Counted from the stretch's first letter, positions 8,859 through 19,378 are shown. The stretch: 21,247 bases of DNA from Isoetes engelmannii (GCA_011763485.2 JAANSK020270603.1:1-21247), one strand, 5' to 3'. Notes: a model not told the origin generated them from the letters alone. Translations and numbers: made by a program.

Positions 8859-9079
8859 GGAAAGTGATCCAGGTTCCTTGTGAAAGCTGCTAGATCAGTC
8901 ACTATTTGGAATCGCATTGAGCCTGCGTGCAATAAACCACATGGGGTGGCTTTAGCCATTTTGGTCATTATATGAATCTTTTCAGGTCTTCAACGTCAAA
9001 CATATAAGCCTTTCATTAATACAAGGTATACATAATTTTTGTTCATTTTTGTTCATGCTAGACCTGGATGCCAGACCAG

Positions 9080-9491
9080 TCCACGAAAACTAGATCTTAG
9101 GCAAGTTGAGGGAGTTAACACTGTGCAGGCTAAATCATGTTTAAGCAGTGCATTTATGCAGCAGAGCAACTTGAAGCTCAACTTGAGGGCCTTGGGAAGC
9201 CAGTACACCTGATAAAAATGAGAAAATGAAGGTAAAGAAATCGCAAGCGGTTCATAAGGCAAAAATTTACAAATAACTGATTGTTGGAGTGCTGCTTTGT
9301 CACATCAGACTATTGAGAAGTTGACAGTTGACAGATTATTTGATAGATTATTTCTGCTTCATAAGTAAAATGATTGGAATGCAGTTGGTCTGCATAGAGA
9401 ATCAGACAAGAAGAAAAAGGTATCTGAGCACAATTGCTTGCAGGATAACTTCGACAAGGAGTTGCGGGAGCTCCATAATAATTATGTGTAA
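9080..9491 (+). other. Two short exon-like stretches of unknown origin
   Basis: From 9139 the plus frame reads MFKQCIYAAEQLEAQLEGLG before ending near 9228. From about 9394 another reads RESDKKKKVSEHN...DKELRELHNNYV and stops at about 9489-9491. Both look like charged helical protein and lie on the same strand as the fragments at 7420-8630, so they could be its last exons. The evidence is composition only. Confidence 0.2.
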
Positions 9492-9896
9492 TTAGTTTTA
9501 GCCTTCTATATTGAGAACAAATTGGGGTACCTTATTGAAAATCTAAATTGAAACACTCCATAAGAGATATTGGATTTTCATAATCTAAGAAGTTGTTTTG
9601 CCAACATTTCATTGTTATTGAAAATGAATACAAAATACTGTAAGCACTCTATATGCATCTATGTAGAGAGGAACTTTTGTTGTTCCTATTGTATAGCCAA
9701 AAATTTGGAATGACATTTACAATTTCAATAGATGCATAAAAGTTCGAAATGATCATGCATGCCTCTATTTTTCATCTTCCACCAATTTACAACTTCCAAT
9801 GTGATTGTTGTGTGGAATGCATTTTGTTATCAATATGAGTAATATGGGCAATTTGGTAGTTTAAAATCATGCACATAGCACTATAGTTGTTTAATG
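9492..9896. other. AT-rich spacer, nothing recognised
   Basis: No gene, RNA or clear repeat was seen on either strand. Confidence 0.3.
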
Positions 9897-9982
9897 TAAT
9901 GCGCTTGTTGTTTGTCTTGTACGGGTCCCATAGGCCAATTGGCCTCCCTGGACGATAAAATTTATATTCTATTCTATTATTC
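9897..9982 (+). mobile_element. LINE 3' tail fragment with (TATTC)n
   Basis: It matches the last ~95 bp of the LINE ending at 13109: CTTGTTGTTTG.CTTGTAC, GGTCCCATAGGCCAATTGGC, then GGACGATAAAA and TATTCTATTCTATTATTC. It is a severely 5'-truncated copy of the same family, directly beside the LTR element that starts at 9999. Confidence 0.75.
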
Positions 9983-9998
9983 ACACCAAACATATATC

Positions 9999-10481
9999 TG
10001 TTACCGCCTACAAAAAGTAGGTACAGTTGCGCTACTATCCCAGTGTTCCTCTCAATCCACAAGTTCCTAGAAACTCCCCATGCACAACCGTTCTAATCCC
10101 TAGGATTAGATTGAAGCCCAGCTTCAATTAGTTCTATTCAATAACTAATACTGCTACTGCAATATGCTCTAAGAATGAGCAGAACACAAAGCAACAAGAA
10201 GTCGCCAAGCTCAAAAGGAAAATTGGAAAGTAAGGCCGAAATTGACCCTCAACAGCATATAAAAGATAATCAGAAATCACCATCTCTGAAATAGGAATCT
10301 GGCAAGAATCCGAGGCTCCTAATGTCGCTTTCCAATTCGCTGGCTGTCTCTCCAAAAGCTTCCATATCCCTTTATAATCCAAGAGAGACTAACTTTAGGA
10401 ACATTAAAGGCCTCCTTGGCCGAAATTAGACAGCCGATACTCAGATCTATGGATCTGAGACAGATCCGTGAGGCTCTAACA
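9999..10481 (-). repeat. Downstream LTR of the small copia-like element (fossil)
   Basis: It aligns over its length with 11245-11739. The low-coordinate edge (TGTTACC) is shared exactly by the two copies. The high-coordinate edge at 10481 is set by the CTAACA terminus, because the other copy stops about 13 bp short of that point; it is less certain. Confidence 0.6.
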
Positions 10482-11229
10482 AGCGAACATGTGCGTTGGA
10501 AAAGAGCATTGCAAATGCTTATGACCACTCTTCTGGAACCCACTACGTAAATGCTTCGCATCAGTAAAGTGCCAAAGGCAAATGGTACACTTCCAAAGTG
10601 TACACGTAGCTGGCAAATCCAGTTTGTGACTTTGCACCACCCCATGCTGCAGGCATGAACCTCAAGCCCCTGAGAGTACTAGCCCAGCTAGTAATGGATA
10701 ATAGTTAGCTAAGCTATAATAATATTAACCTTAGGAACTATTAAAGTTATAAAAGGGTGGATTTTGGAACCCGTTATCAGCCAGCAAAGCAAGGTTCAAC
10801 TTGGATTCCGACCCTTTTTTCGGACGATTGATGCTCCTCTACCGCTTCACCAAACGCGTTGCAACTTTCGCAAAGCTAATTTTGGCCCTCAAGGAATCTT
10901 TCTTGAGAAGCTCAATGCAAACAGAGCTTTATGAAAAAACTGCAAAACGACCTCTTTTCCGTAGCTGCAAGCCCGGCTTGCACTAAAGACTCTGCAGCAG
11001 CCTCTGATCCACTTCTCAACACTCCAGGAGTCTGAGAACCAATTTGTAGATCACACCATTGCAATTGCAAGATGTTTCAGAGAACCTCCAGATCCCTTAC
11101 TGCCCATACTTAATTGGAAGAGCTTATGGTTGTCCAGAAATAAGCTTATAAGCTTTACTGGATTTAACTCATTAACTATCATAGAGTATCATAGAGCAAG
11201 ATCTCAATTTAAACAAGATCTCCACTCAA

Positions 11230-11241
11230 GCTCTAATACCA
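11230..11241 (-). promoter_or_regulatory. Primer-binding site for initiator-Met tRNA
   Basis: The minus strand reads TGGTATTAGAGC three bases inside the upstream LTR, one base from the usual plant copia primer site TGGTATCAGAGC. It fixes the orientation of the element. Confidence 0.65.
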
Positions 11242-11244
11242 AAT

Positions 11245-11739
11245 TGTTACCGCCTACAAAAAGTAGGTACAGTTGCGCTACCGTGAACTCCTAGAGTTCC
11301 CCTCAATCCACGAGTTCCCAGAACTCCCTGCGCACAACCGTTCCAATCCCCAGGATTAGATTGAAGCCAAACTTCAATTAGTTCTATTCAAGAACTAATA
11401 CTGTTACTACACTATGCTCCAAGAATGAGCATAACACAAAGCAACAAGAAGTCACCAAGCTCAAAAGGAAAATTGGAAAATATTACCAATAAGGCCGAAA
11501 TTGACCCCGAACAGCATATAAGAGATAATCAGAGATAACCATCTTTGAAACAGGAATCTGACAAGAATCTGAGGCTCCTAATGCCGCTTTCCAATTCGCT
11601 GGTTGTCACTCCAAAAGCTTCCACGTCCCTTTATAATCAAGGGAAACTAACTTTAGGAACAGTAAAGGCTCCTTGGCCGAGATTAGACAGCCTATACTCA
11701 GATCTGTGGATTTGAGACAGATCCGGCGACCTTCCTGCT
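11245..11739 (-). repeat. Upstream LTR of the small copia-like element (fossil)
   Basis: Homologous to 9999-10481 and beside the primer-binding site, so it is the 5' LTR on the minus strand. Its outer edge meets LINE sequence at about 11740. Confidence 0.6.
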
Positions 11740-13109
11740 CGCGTTCGTCCACAATAGGGATATTTTTTTTATTGGCTTAGCCAATAGGGTTGCGCCTGCA
11801 GCACCCTTTCCCGCTAGCCAGTTTCTGCCAGCACACCAGCATGCGAGTTAACCTCGCGAAGACCAAGGTCCTTTTGATCTCGTCCTTCCGGCACGCGAGG
11901 GCACCCTCATTCACATATCAGGGAGAACCAGTGGAGATCGCTGCCACATATAAGTATTTGGGCATAGAGTTCACTACCACCATGCATGGGATAGCTGCAT
12001 TCGACTACGGGTGACAGCCGGCTGGAAGGCCTTGTACGCCATGCAGAATAGCAGTTACCAGGCCGAGCTGTATGCCTGGGAGCACCAGGCACGCCTCTTT
12101 AGGGCTCTGGTAGAGCCAGTTCTCCTGTATGGGGTAGAAGTTGGGGGCCCGGTAATTTCCGCCGCCACCTGGGGCGATCTCGAACGGGTGCAGAAAGCTT
12201 TTCTAGCACGCGCCCTCGGGGTAAAGCAGACAGTGCCATATCAGATTCTGCTCCAGGAGACAGGTTTCTTTCCCCTTCAGAGAGAAGCCATATGTTGCCA
12301 CATGCTATATTTTCAAAAGATAGCCCGAATGGATGAAGACCGGCTACCAAGAGCAGTCCTGGCAGTCGCAATGGGCCCGCAACGCCTCAAAACCTGCTGG
12401 AAAGACAAGCAGGCACGTGGTTGTTCCAATGGCAGGTCCAGGCCCACAGATGCATACGTGTCCGCACGAAAAAGGCTGAAAGCCTACCTCAACACCTGCT
12501 TCCTTGGCAAGCTCTGGGACGTTGAGGCCCTGGCACAGGTGAAGCTCGGGCATTATAGAGAACAAGTGAATCCCACGCTCAAGCGGGGGCCCCAGCAGTA
12601 CCTGCTCACCCCCCTCTCCATGAAAAAGCATAGGCTGATCGCTTCCATCCGAACGGGAGGACACCACCTCCGCATTGAAACTGGGCGATGGGCAAGGGAA
12701 GCACGGGAGGATAGGACTTGTCAATGCTGCCATCAAGGGGTCCTTGAGGACGACTACCATGCTTTGCAAACCTGCCCCTCTTATGAACATATTAGAGCAC
12801 GGTATCCGCAGTTAGTGATACCTGGCAGGCACTCCATCTCCTGCTCAACACTGAGGCATTAGGAACTCTTGGGTCATATCTTCAGGAGATTCTTGACGAA
12901 TGCCATCGACTCTGTCCCACCTCCTTGTGAGAAGCTCCAGTTGTAATGTATACCAGCAAGCGCATTGCCGCCACGGTTTTTCCCCAAGTGGGTTTTTTCA
13001 TCCGGACCATAATACACTTGTTGTTTGACTTGTACAGGTCCCATAGGCCAATTGGCCTCCGAGGACGATAAAAACTTTATTCTATTATATTCTATTCTAT
13101 TCTATTCTT
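11740..13109 (+). mobile_element. 5'-truncated non-LTR retrotransposon (LINE), 3' end complete
   Basis: It begins near the FxDD catalytic box of the reverse transcriptase (a damaged version, about 11788 upstream), followed by MRVNLAKTKVLLIS and KYLGIEF typical of the palm/thumb. One frameshift near 12008 leads into the long frame ending at 12862, which carries the post-RT connection (EPVLLYGVEVGG, QKAFLARALGVK) and a C-terminal CCHC-type knuckle (CQCC-x8-H-x4-C, about 12718-12775). A second shift near 12825 restores a frame that reads WQALHLLLNTEALG and stops at 12928-12930, the likely true C-terminus. The 3' UTR ends GGACGATAAAAACT (13063-13076) and then a (TATTC)n tail. Endonuclease, ORF1 and most of RT are absent, as usual for 5'-truncated LINEs. 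It is dead. Confidence 0.85.
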
Positions 13110-13664
13110 AATAGTTTAACCATTTATATGCTAACTTTAACATTTCCATTTATTTGCCAAGATAGCATACGAAATACATACCATTTAAAATTACCCAACA
13201 CTGTCCCTAGGCAGTTATTGACACTTGAGACGTTCCCAGGCCACCCAGTGGCATTCCCAAGGCCATCATCGCATCCCATAGGTCTGCAAGTGCGACTTGC
13301 ACCTTGGATTGTAACATCCAATTGTTGTTGAACATGATGACCTAATGCCATAGGCCAGGAGCAAAGAAATAAAAAATGTGCTAACGCACTTTGGGTTGGC
13401 TATCGAAAAATAGGTAGCCCAAGAGTTCTGCAGGGCAGAGATTTCAAGAAATTGCAAGAAGGCCAAGATTTTTAGTATGTATCCAAACCATGTCGTTGCC
13501 TCCTTCCAAATCCAATGATCATACCTAGCAATGATCATATCTAGCAAAGAGACGCAAAACAATCTAATAACTTATGTTGAAAACAATGTTGTACATCTTT
13601 TGTTATACATAACCCTTAGGGACTACCCACTTTTGATACATTGATCAAAATCAACTCCCAAAAG
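13110..13664. other. Spacer, nothing recognised
   Basis: The only structure seen is a 16-bp two-unit repeat, AATGATCATACCTAGC/AATGATCATATCTAGC, at about 13513-13544. Minus frames here lack recognisable domains. Confidence 0.3.
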
Positions 13665-13795
13665 ACGCAATGTAAGGTGGTTGGGAGCAGGGCCCAACCG
13701 AGCAATGTAGTGTGGTGTGTGGTCACATGTCCAGTTGGATGTTGCCTAGTGGCGTGACGTTAAAACTACTATCTACCTATCTTCTACAATCCATA
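13665..13795 (+). mobile_element. 5'-truncated SINE copy, same family as 6228-7076
   Basis: GACGCAATGTAAGGTGG, CAGGGCCCAACCGAGCAATG and GTGTGGTCACATGTCC match the reverse complement of the SINE at 6228-7076, here as a single unit without amplification. It ends GGCGTGACGTTAAAACT (13751-13767) and a short ATCTACCTATC tail. The tRNA head is missing. Confidence 0.7.
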
Positions 13796-14036
13796 TTTGA
13801 TAGTGCCAGCCATCGCCGGGCACTATAACTAGTAGTATTTAGATTTGTATATTTTTGACGTTGAGAGGTGCTTTTCTATTTTTGCTAATTTTGTCCTACC
13901 CACCCCCCCCCCTTTTTTTTCCTTTTTTCAGTTGCATGTTTTTTTTTATTGCCTGAACACAATCGTCTGCGAAAAGAATCCCAGAGTGCATAGTTTTGAA
14001 GCCACGATGCATGTTTATGTAGGAGGGAAGAGTGAT
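13796..14036. other. Spacer with homopolymer runs
   Basis: Contains a C10 run followed by T8 (about 13903-13920) and a T9 run (about 13940-13948). No gene recognised. Confidence 0.4.
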
Positions 14037-14161
14037 TTGATGTTATGTGGAACAGAGACAAGTCGAGCATTCGTGTCCTAGAATGGGAACTGGCTGCTAG
14101 AGGTAGCCGGCTCCCATTTCAGGACAAGAATGCTCGACTTGTTTCTGCTCCACTACGTCAA
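14037..14161. ncRNA. Long foldback 1: candidate MIRNA precursor or foldback element
   Basis: Arms 14037-14095 and 14105-14161 pair almost along their whole length (about 57 bp) around a 9-nt loop. Three of the differences are G-U compatible in RNA, leaving about five mismatches and one 2-nt bulge. The core words CAAGTCGAGCATTC and its reverse complement GAATGCTCGACTTG match exactly. Size and shape suit a plant microRNA precursor, yet also a small foldback transposon. No known microRNA was recognised. The long plus frame over this stretch is not a gene. Confidence 0.5.
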
Positions 14162-14296
14162 GGAAAGAATCAACGAAAAAGACATCGGATGCAGTAGGTA
14201 ACTCCAAGAATCAAGTCTGTATCAATTCTTCATTAGGATGGTCGCCACATGGCAGTGGGTGATTGGGTCATAAGCAAAAATCAAGACCCGCTTTCG

Positions 14297-14442
14297 TTGA
14301 CGTGATGTGGAATGGGAAGGGGGAGGGTAATCTTGCAGCCCCCTGACTTGTAAAATCCGATCGTGCCTCAACGACGCTCCTGGATTCTACAGGTCAGGGG
14401 GCTAGCAAGAATTCCTGATCCCTTCCGTTTTCACTATGTCAA
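14297..14442. ncRNA. Long foldback 2, paralogous outer stem
   Basis: Arms 14297-14358 and 14382-14442 pair imperfectly over about 60 bp around a 23-nt loop. The inner stem is strongest: AGCCCCCTGACTTGT against the reverse complement of AGCCCCCTGACCTGT. The outer stem resembles foldback 1 (TTGACGTGATGTGGAA here, TTGATGTTATGTGGAA there), and the 3' flank also matches (GTCAAGG.AAGA), while the inner halves are unrelated. This suggests a tandem pair with diverged cores. Confidence 0.5.
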
Positions 14443-14460
14443 GGTAAGAGACTTGATCCT

Positions 14461-14700
14461 CCATGCTACAAAATTTGCAAATCTGTCATGCTACAAAATC
14501 TACTAATTTATATTCCATGAGCCATGTGATAATGAGCCATGACATATGTCCCCACCATGGCCAAGTTGTGGTGTCATCCGTGTGGTTGCTATCATATCTA
14601 GGAAAATGAATTGGCAGAGGTTGTACTCTAGGGAATCTCTTATATACATAGGGAATCTCTTATATACATGTATACCGACAAATCATCATAGACATTACAC
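14461..14700 (+). repeat. Dispersed repeat, copy B
   Basis: Homologous to 5796-5992 in the same direction. Two small tandem duplications are private to this copy: CATGCTACAAAAT (twice near 14462 and 14488) and AGGGAATCTCTTATATACAT (twice, 14629-14668). It starts only about 20 bp after foldback 2. Confidence 0.75.
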
Positions 14701-15049
14701 AAAAGGTTCATGCCCAAATCAAGGTTTTCAAATGTAATTAAAATCAAAACTTCCAATTCTATTTAAGATTGCCCTAACTGTACACGCGTGGGCAATGCAT
14801 GTTTGGCTCAAATTATGCCACTTCTCTATCAATATGACCAGGTGGAATTGCCAAGATGGTAGATAGGTGGCACAATTTTAGCCAAAACATGACATTACGC
14901 TTGGTAATTCTCGACCAGAGTTGCACATTTTCCATGTTGATTGCTTCTTCTGGTTTGATAATCATGTGATCTTTCAAGCAGTCAAAACAACAAGAGCTTA
15001 CCTACCTTGTTAACTTCCAAGCCAATTACTTTAAGTACAGAAACGCCTA

Positions 15050-16470
15050 CAATTCTGTCGATAACAGTGCAAATGTCACTTTCCAAACTGTTTCTTTCCG
15101 ACATCTCCCCTCAAGAATGACTTTCACATAAGTCTTCAAAACATAATAGATCTGCTGCAGCTACTTTTTGAGTTCACACAAAACAAGAATTGAGAAGATT
15201 AACCTGAGAACTCTGAGCATGTTATGTTCAACTCTTATCATCTCCAAACGAGTTTTTTTTTTTTGCTTGCAAGCCAAATACATCAGCTGTCATAAATGAG
15301 TGTTCAATTCAAATGTTAAATAGTAATCTTTCCTCCTCCTATCCACATTCACATGTGCTAACAACAGTGACTTTTTGTTCTTCTTGATCAACTAATTACT
15401 CCCTGCAACTTAAAACAAAAGTGCTAGCTCCTCTTCATAGCTAATGCCAAATCAGGGGTATTTTTTAGATACCGAAGTATCCTTTTAACACCTTGCGGGT
15501 GAGTGGCTCCTGGATTTTCTAAAAACTGGCTGTCAGTAATCACCCTTTCAGCAAAATCTAGTTAGCTACAGACCACGAATCATCAAGCAACCAACAACAC
15601 TTCTATTCATCATGGAAGTCCTGTCAACGGAATTCCTTTTGGGTACATTTCAATAGAAGAAGTAACAGCAGTACTTACTTCTCAAGAAGATTGCATGTTG
15701 CAATGCAGTGTAACAGTTTAATTGCCCGACCCATGCAAGAGTACTTAGAGATCCCCAAATCAGGCATGTTTTGGTTTTCTTCATCAAAAAGAGAGAATCG
15801 AAGAACAAAGAGAACACAATGATAATGTTTTTTCCTCCTAATATATACATTCCAGTCTGCTTCACTTCATTGGGTCTTATATCATAAGCTTGGGTCTTAT
15901 CCCATAAGCTGAGAGACTATTTAAGCCCATAGATGGCCTTATTGAACCTGCAAACTTTGGGTTTCTGCGCTTCTGCAAACTTTGCCTTTCAATTATTTCA
16001 AATAGGTTCTTCATCAATGGTGCCATGAAGAAAAGTAGATTCACATAGATCTAAAGCCAGAACTGTCCTGCCAGAAGTTAATCTAACCATAGGAGCAAAG
16101 TTCCATGGTAATTGACACACCTGCAGTTTGTGAGCAGCCCTGAGCTACAAGTCTGCCTTATACCTGAGAACTTTATTGTCTTTATATAGATATCCAAGTG
16201 ACGGCTTTTCTGCCTAGAGGTAACAAAACACTGAGATTCCAAGTCTGATTGTCAATCCATAGCTTGTTTCTGAAAATGTTTTTTCAGGATGGTGCATTGC
16301 TTCATGATTAAGTAGTGGGATCTTCAACTGATGCAGTGCAGTGAAGAGCCAAGCAGGCAGAGCCTCAGTGTGCAGCTTTTCTGTTGGTTTTGTAACCCTG
16401 GGAGATCTGCAGGTTCTCCTTACTGCAGTCGTGGAAGACGCAACAGCATCTGCAGGTTCTCCTTTCACTG
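15050..16470 (-). mobile_element. Ty1/copia pol region, fossil
   Basis: On the minus strand several copia pol landmarks appear in the correct order from high to low coordinates: the basic pre-RT linker with a P-rich RR-S-x-R type word (about 16400-16440), an L-V-A-Q-G word of early RT (16131-16150), a FLHG word (about 16025-16040), AIYGLK (about 15920-15942), the RILRYLKNT word of the RNase H region (15456-15493) and a later RNase H word (about 15355-15390). Integrase, gag and LTRs were not recognised, although 16470-16790 and 14760-15050 may belong to it. The copy is heavily broken, with many breaks, so it is old. It sits directly downstream of PDX2. Confidence 0.75.
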
Positions 16471-17404
16471 TATTCTGTACGAGATACTGTTTCAGACTTC
16501 CTTGCGAGGGATATCATCATCTGTGTCCGCATTTTTTTTTCTTGTCCATGTGAAATGCCACATGCTAAATGGCTGCATCTTGCTCGCCAGCAGCTTGCGG
16601 GGTTGCATTTGCTGGTTCTTTGACTCTGTCTCTAAGGGAACTTTTGCACTTTTTGCAGTGAAGAAACTAGAGTAGATTTTGAGCAGGGGTGCCTTACCCA
16701 TGGGCTCATCCTGTAAACCTTGTTCAGTTGATAGTTTTCTATGCAGACAGATCCAGAAGAGCACAAATATATAAATTTGGGTCTCCAAGCATAGCAGAAC
16801 CTTTAGTTATTTGTTTCAAATCTTATAAGTGGTACCATTTGAGAATTGTTCCAGACAGATAGTCTAAGGCACTGTCAGATCTATACACTGCTCCAGTCTT
16901 CTAGACATACACTGCTGTCTCTGTTGCAATGCACAGTAGGCTTACAGAAACTCCTAAGATTAATGCAATCTTCTTACTTATTACAGAGGAAGAGGAAGCC
17001 ATTTTTCTACACAACCTTGAAGAATGCCATATAACTAGAGTCCTCAGATCTAAGGGTCTCCACTAAAAATGGTTTTCAATAAACCTGCCTTGCAGTTGCC
17101 ATTTGGCGCATGTAGACATAGTTAGATTGAAAATATTGCATGGCATGAACATAAGTTTCCAGCAGGGGGAAGAAGAATAGAATTATAATAAATAAATGTA
17201 CTTTGTTAGCATTTTACATATGTTGCCCAGCTCATGGGACCTTAATGCTAATATCCATTTAAATGGGAATATCCTTTCACAATCTCGTGTACAAAGCAAG
17301 ACTGAAGAAAATGAATGACGTAGCTAGCTGATCTTTTCTTTGCAGCTTTTAAATTATGTAAATAAGAACTTGGCACCTCGGAGCAGGCACCTTGAGGTAT
17401 TGCA
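16471..17404. other. Unassigned stretch between copia fossil and PDX2
   Basis: The part beside 17404 must hold the PDX2 3' UTR on the minus strand. The rest may be more of the copia fossil, but no landmark convinced me. Plus-strand frames here (for instance 16846-17034) show no domain. Confidence 0.3.
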
Positions 17405-19321
17405 TTATTGAATTTCAAAACTCAAGTGATCAGAATGACAGAAGACAGGAAGGTCCTTTCGTGCATCCCTCTTGGCGATCACAAGTGCGGGCTGGGCTTC
17501 CTCATTTTTGCCAACCATTTTTAAGAAAAGACTATGCCTGGTCAAGGTAACAAACATTTTACACATCAGTTTAACATTCATTATTCGGCTGCATCCTGCA
17601 GATAATTACCAGCGTGTATCAGAGGTAAGCTCTGGATGAAATGCAGTTGCAAGTACATTTCCTTGTCTTACAGCTACAGCCACCCTTTGTTCTTCATGAT
17701 CTAGAGTACCCTGCTAAAAGAACAAAATTTATACTCAATAAATCTACTGAGGGGGTGGATGGATATCTACACCTTTAAATGTCTTCAGTTTACATCAAAG
17801 TTTGCTCATGACATCATAGAGTGAGGACTCGTCAAATTGAGACCTAATCAGCCTTGAAAAGAAAGATTTATTAACATATACGCACTATCAATAACTGGCA
17901 CACTGTAACAACTTCGATCCGTAGATTCCAAAGATATTTTTCTGGATGCATTTTTTCCCACTGCAAGACACAACTATAGGCAACAATATTGTTTGACCAC
18001 ATTCTCACTGATAGCCATCAATAACAGAAATGAGCTTCTGAGCCCAGATTCAAGAAAATGTCACCGTAGTCCCTAATTTAGCTCAAATTAAGGTTGTATC
18101 TTATTTTTATTCATTGGCATGTAAACTGTAATTATCTTACTCACTAGGTTCCAATTACTTATCTTCACCTCATCATTGACTAATTTCAATCTCAGGCTAC
18201 TTGTAAGATAAAACACTAACTAGGTTTCAATTACTATTTCAACCTACCATTGACTACTTTAATCATGCCATAGAATCCTGGACAAGCAGACCTGATCTGC
18301 TGGAAGGTAATAGTCAGCAAGAATTTCGACTGCAGGACCACTTTCTATAATAGCAGGGGCACGGATGAACACGGCACGAAAGCTTGGAGGACCACCTTCA
18401 GTTGCTTCCAATGCAGGGACAAGGAGGTCCGTCTCAAAGCTATTAATCTGAAAAAGAGCTGGTTAATTACCGCAACATATTCAAAAATGATAAAAACGCA
18501 ATCAACTTTAGTGCACAAATACTAATAGGCTTCTACAGATACAGATTTGAGATGCTACATATCTCTGTTAAATTTAATCATTGCAAGCCAAAACATGTGC
18601 TTAGAACAAAATCAGCTTCCAGGTGTTTAATCCATTTTGACTGTAAGAGGAACTGAAATATCACCTGACTGCCAAAAAAGTTGCGATGCACAGTGCAATC
18701 AAGGCCTCCTAAAAGTTCCTGACCTCCAGCTTTCTGTCCTGCATAGTAAACCGGCTGAGAAACATAAATGGCACGATTAGCTTCTGCATTCCCGCAGCCT
18801 TACTCACCAACAGCTCTATCTGCAAGGAATATAAGCCCTGCACATGTACCCCATACAGGCTTTCCTGACTTCGTGAATTTTCTAAGGGCAGGAAACTGCA
18901 AAACAGTACATGATAAATAGTCCAGAGGCTCAGTTCTCTTTTACCAATATTAAGACACGAGCTCTATAGTGCGGGATTATTATTAAGAACATAATTCCTG
19001 GTTTGAAGTCCATAGTCTTTATTGACGGTGAGCATTTAATGAAAAGCTAGCATCTAAACTTACGAGATTATATCTTTCTGCAAGCTTGGCCATTGTGGTA
19101 CTTTCTCCACCAGGAATGATTAGACCAGATAGACCTTCTAGCTGTTCAGGCTTCCGGACTTCAGTGGCATCCATTCCAAGTTTATTAAGAGCTGCAAAAA
19201 TTATTCTAGAGGTAAACCAAGGACCCAATATATAAATAAAAAGCTGGGTTTTTTTATATCAGAACATACCAAGGATGTGTTCATGGAAGGAGCCCTGGAG
19301 CGCCAGAACGCCCACGGCCAT
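17405..19321 (-). CDS. PDX2: Pyridoxal 5'-phosphate synthase glutaminase subunit PDX2
   Basis: A class-I-type glutamine amidotransferase that hydrolyses glutamine and passes ammonia to PDX1, which builds pyridoxal 5'-phosphate from a pentose and a triose phosphate; in plants it acts in the cytosol. Seven exons join in frame: 19321-19270, 19191-19064, 18895-18808, 18738-18665, 18447-18292, 17710-17610 and 17537-17405, all with GT-AG borders, giving 243 residues (Arabidopsis PDX2 has about 255). The start [12 protein letters not shown] is the usual family N-terminus. Visible motifs: oxyanion strand GGEST (45-49), nucleophile Cys78 in [20 protein letters not shown] (100-114), and the His191/Glu193 pair in AFHPEL. 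All three catalytic residues are kept and no break is seen, so it should be active. A short, diverged C-terminal tail (after about 208) replaces the typical plant end. Confidence 0.96.
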
Positions 19322-19378
19322 CTTTGGAAGCTCGCGGCCTTGGGCTAAAGCTTGGAAAAGAGTTTAAGAGTTTGATTT

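Larger units (their letters stand above)
9999..11739 (-). mobile_element. Small Ty1/copia-like LTR element, fossil
   Basis: Two direct repeats of about 480 bp (9999 to about 10481, and 11245-11739) flank about 760 bp. Both start TGTTACCGCCTAC on plus, and the first ends CTAACA, giving TGTTA...TAACA termini on the minus strand. Next to the second repeat is the reverse complement of TGGTATTAGAGC (11230-11241), a primer-binding site for initiator-Met tRNA as in plant copia elements, so the element points along the minus strand. A TATA-like word lies inside each repeat (about 10370 and 11630). No gag or pol is recognised inside, so it is a non-autonomous, TRIM-like element. The repeats differ at roughly one position in ten by eye, so it is old. 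It is broken, and its upstream end abuts the LINE at 11740. Confidence 0.65.

Noticed and set aside
10801-10986. Plus-strand open frame inside the LTR element
   Set aside because: It is antisense to the element orientation and has no recognisable domain.
13124-13562. Overlapping open frames on both strands after the LINE
   Set aside because: No domain, start context or splice sites; composition is like the surrounding spacer.
14297-14442. miR482/2118 precursor
   Set aside because: Arms contain GGAATGGGA and TTCCTGATCCC words that superficially resemble the family, but the mature sequence does not fit well enough.
16331-16675. Plus-strand open frames across the copia fossil
   Set aside because: They lie antisense to recognisable copia pol landmarks.
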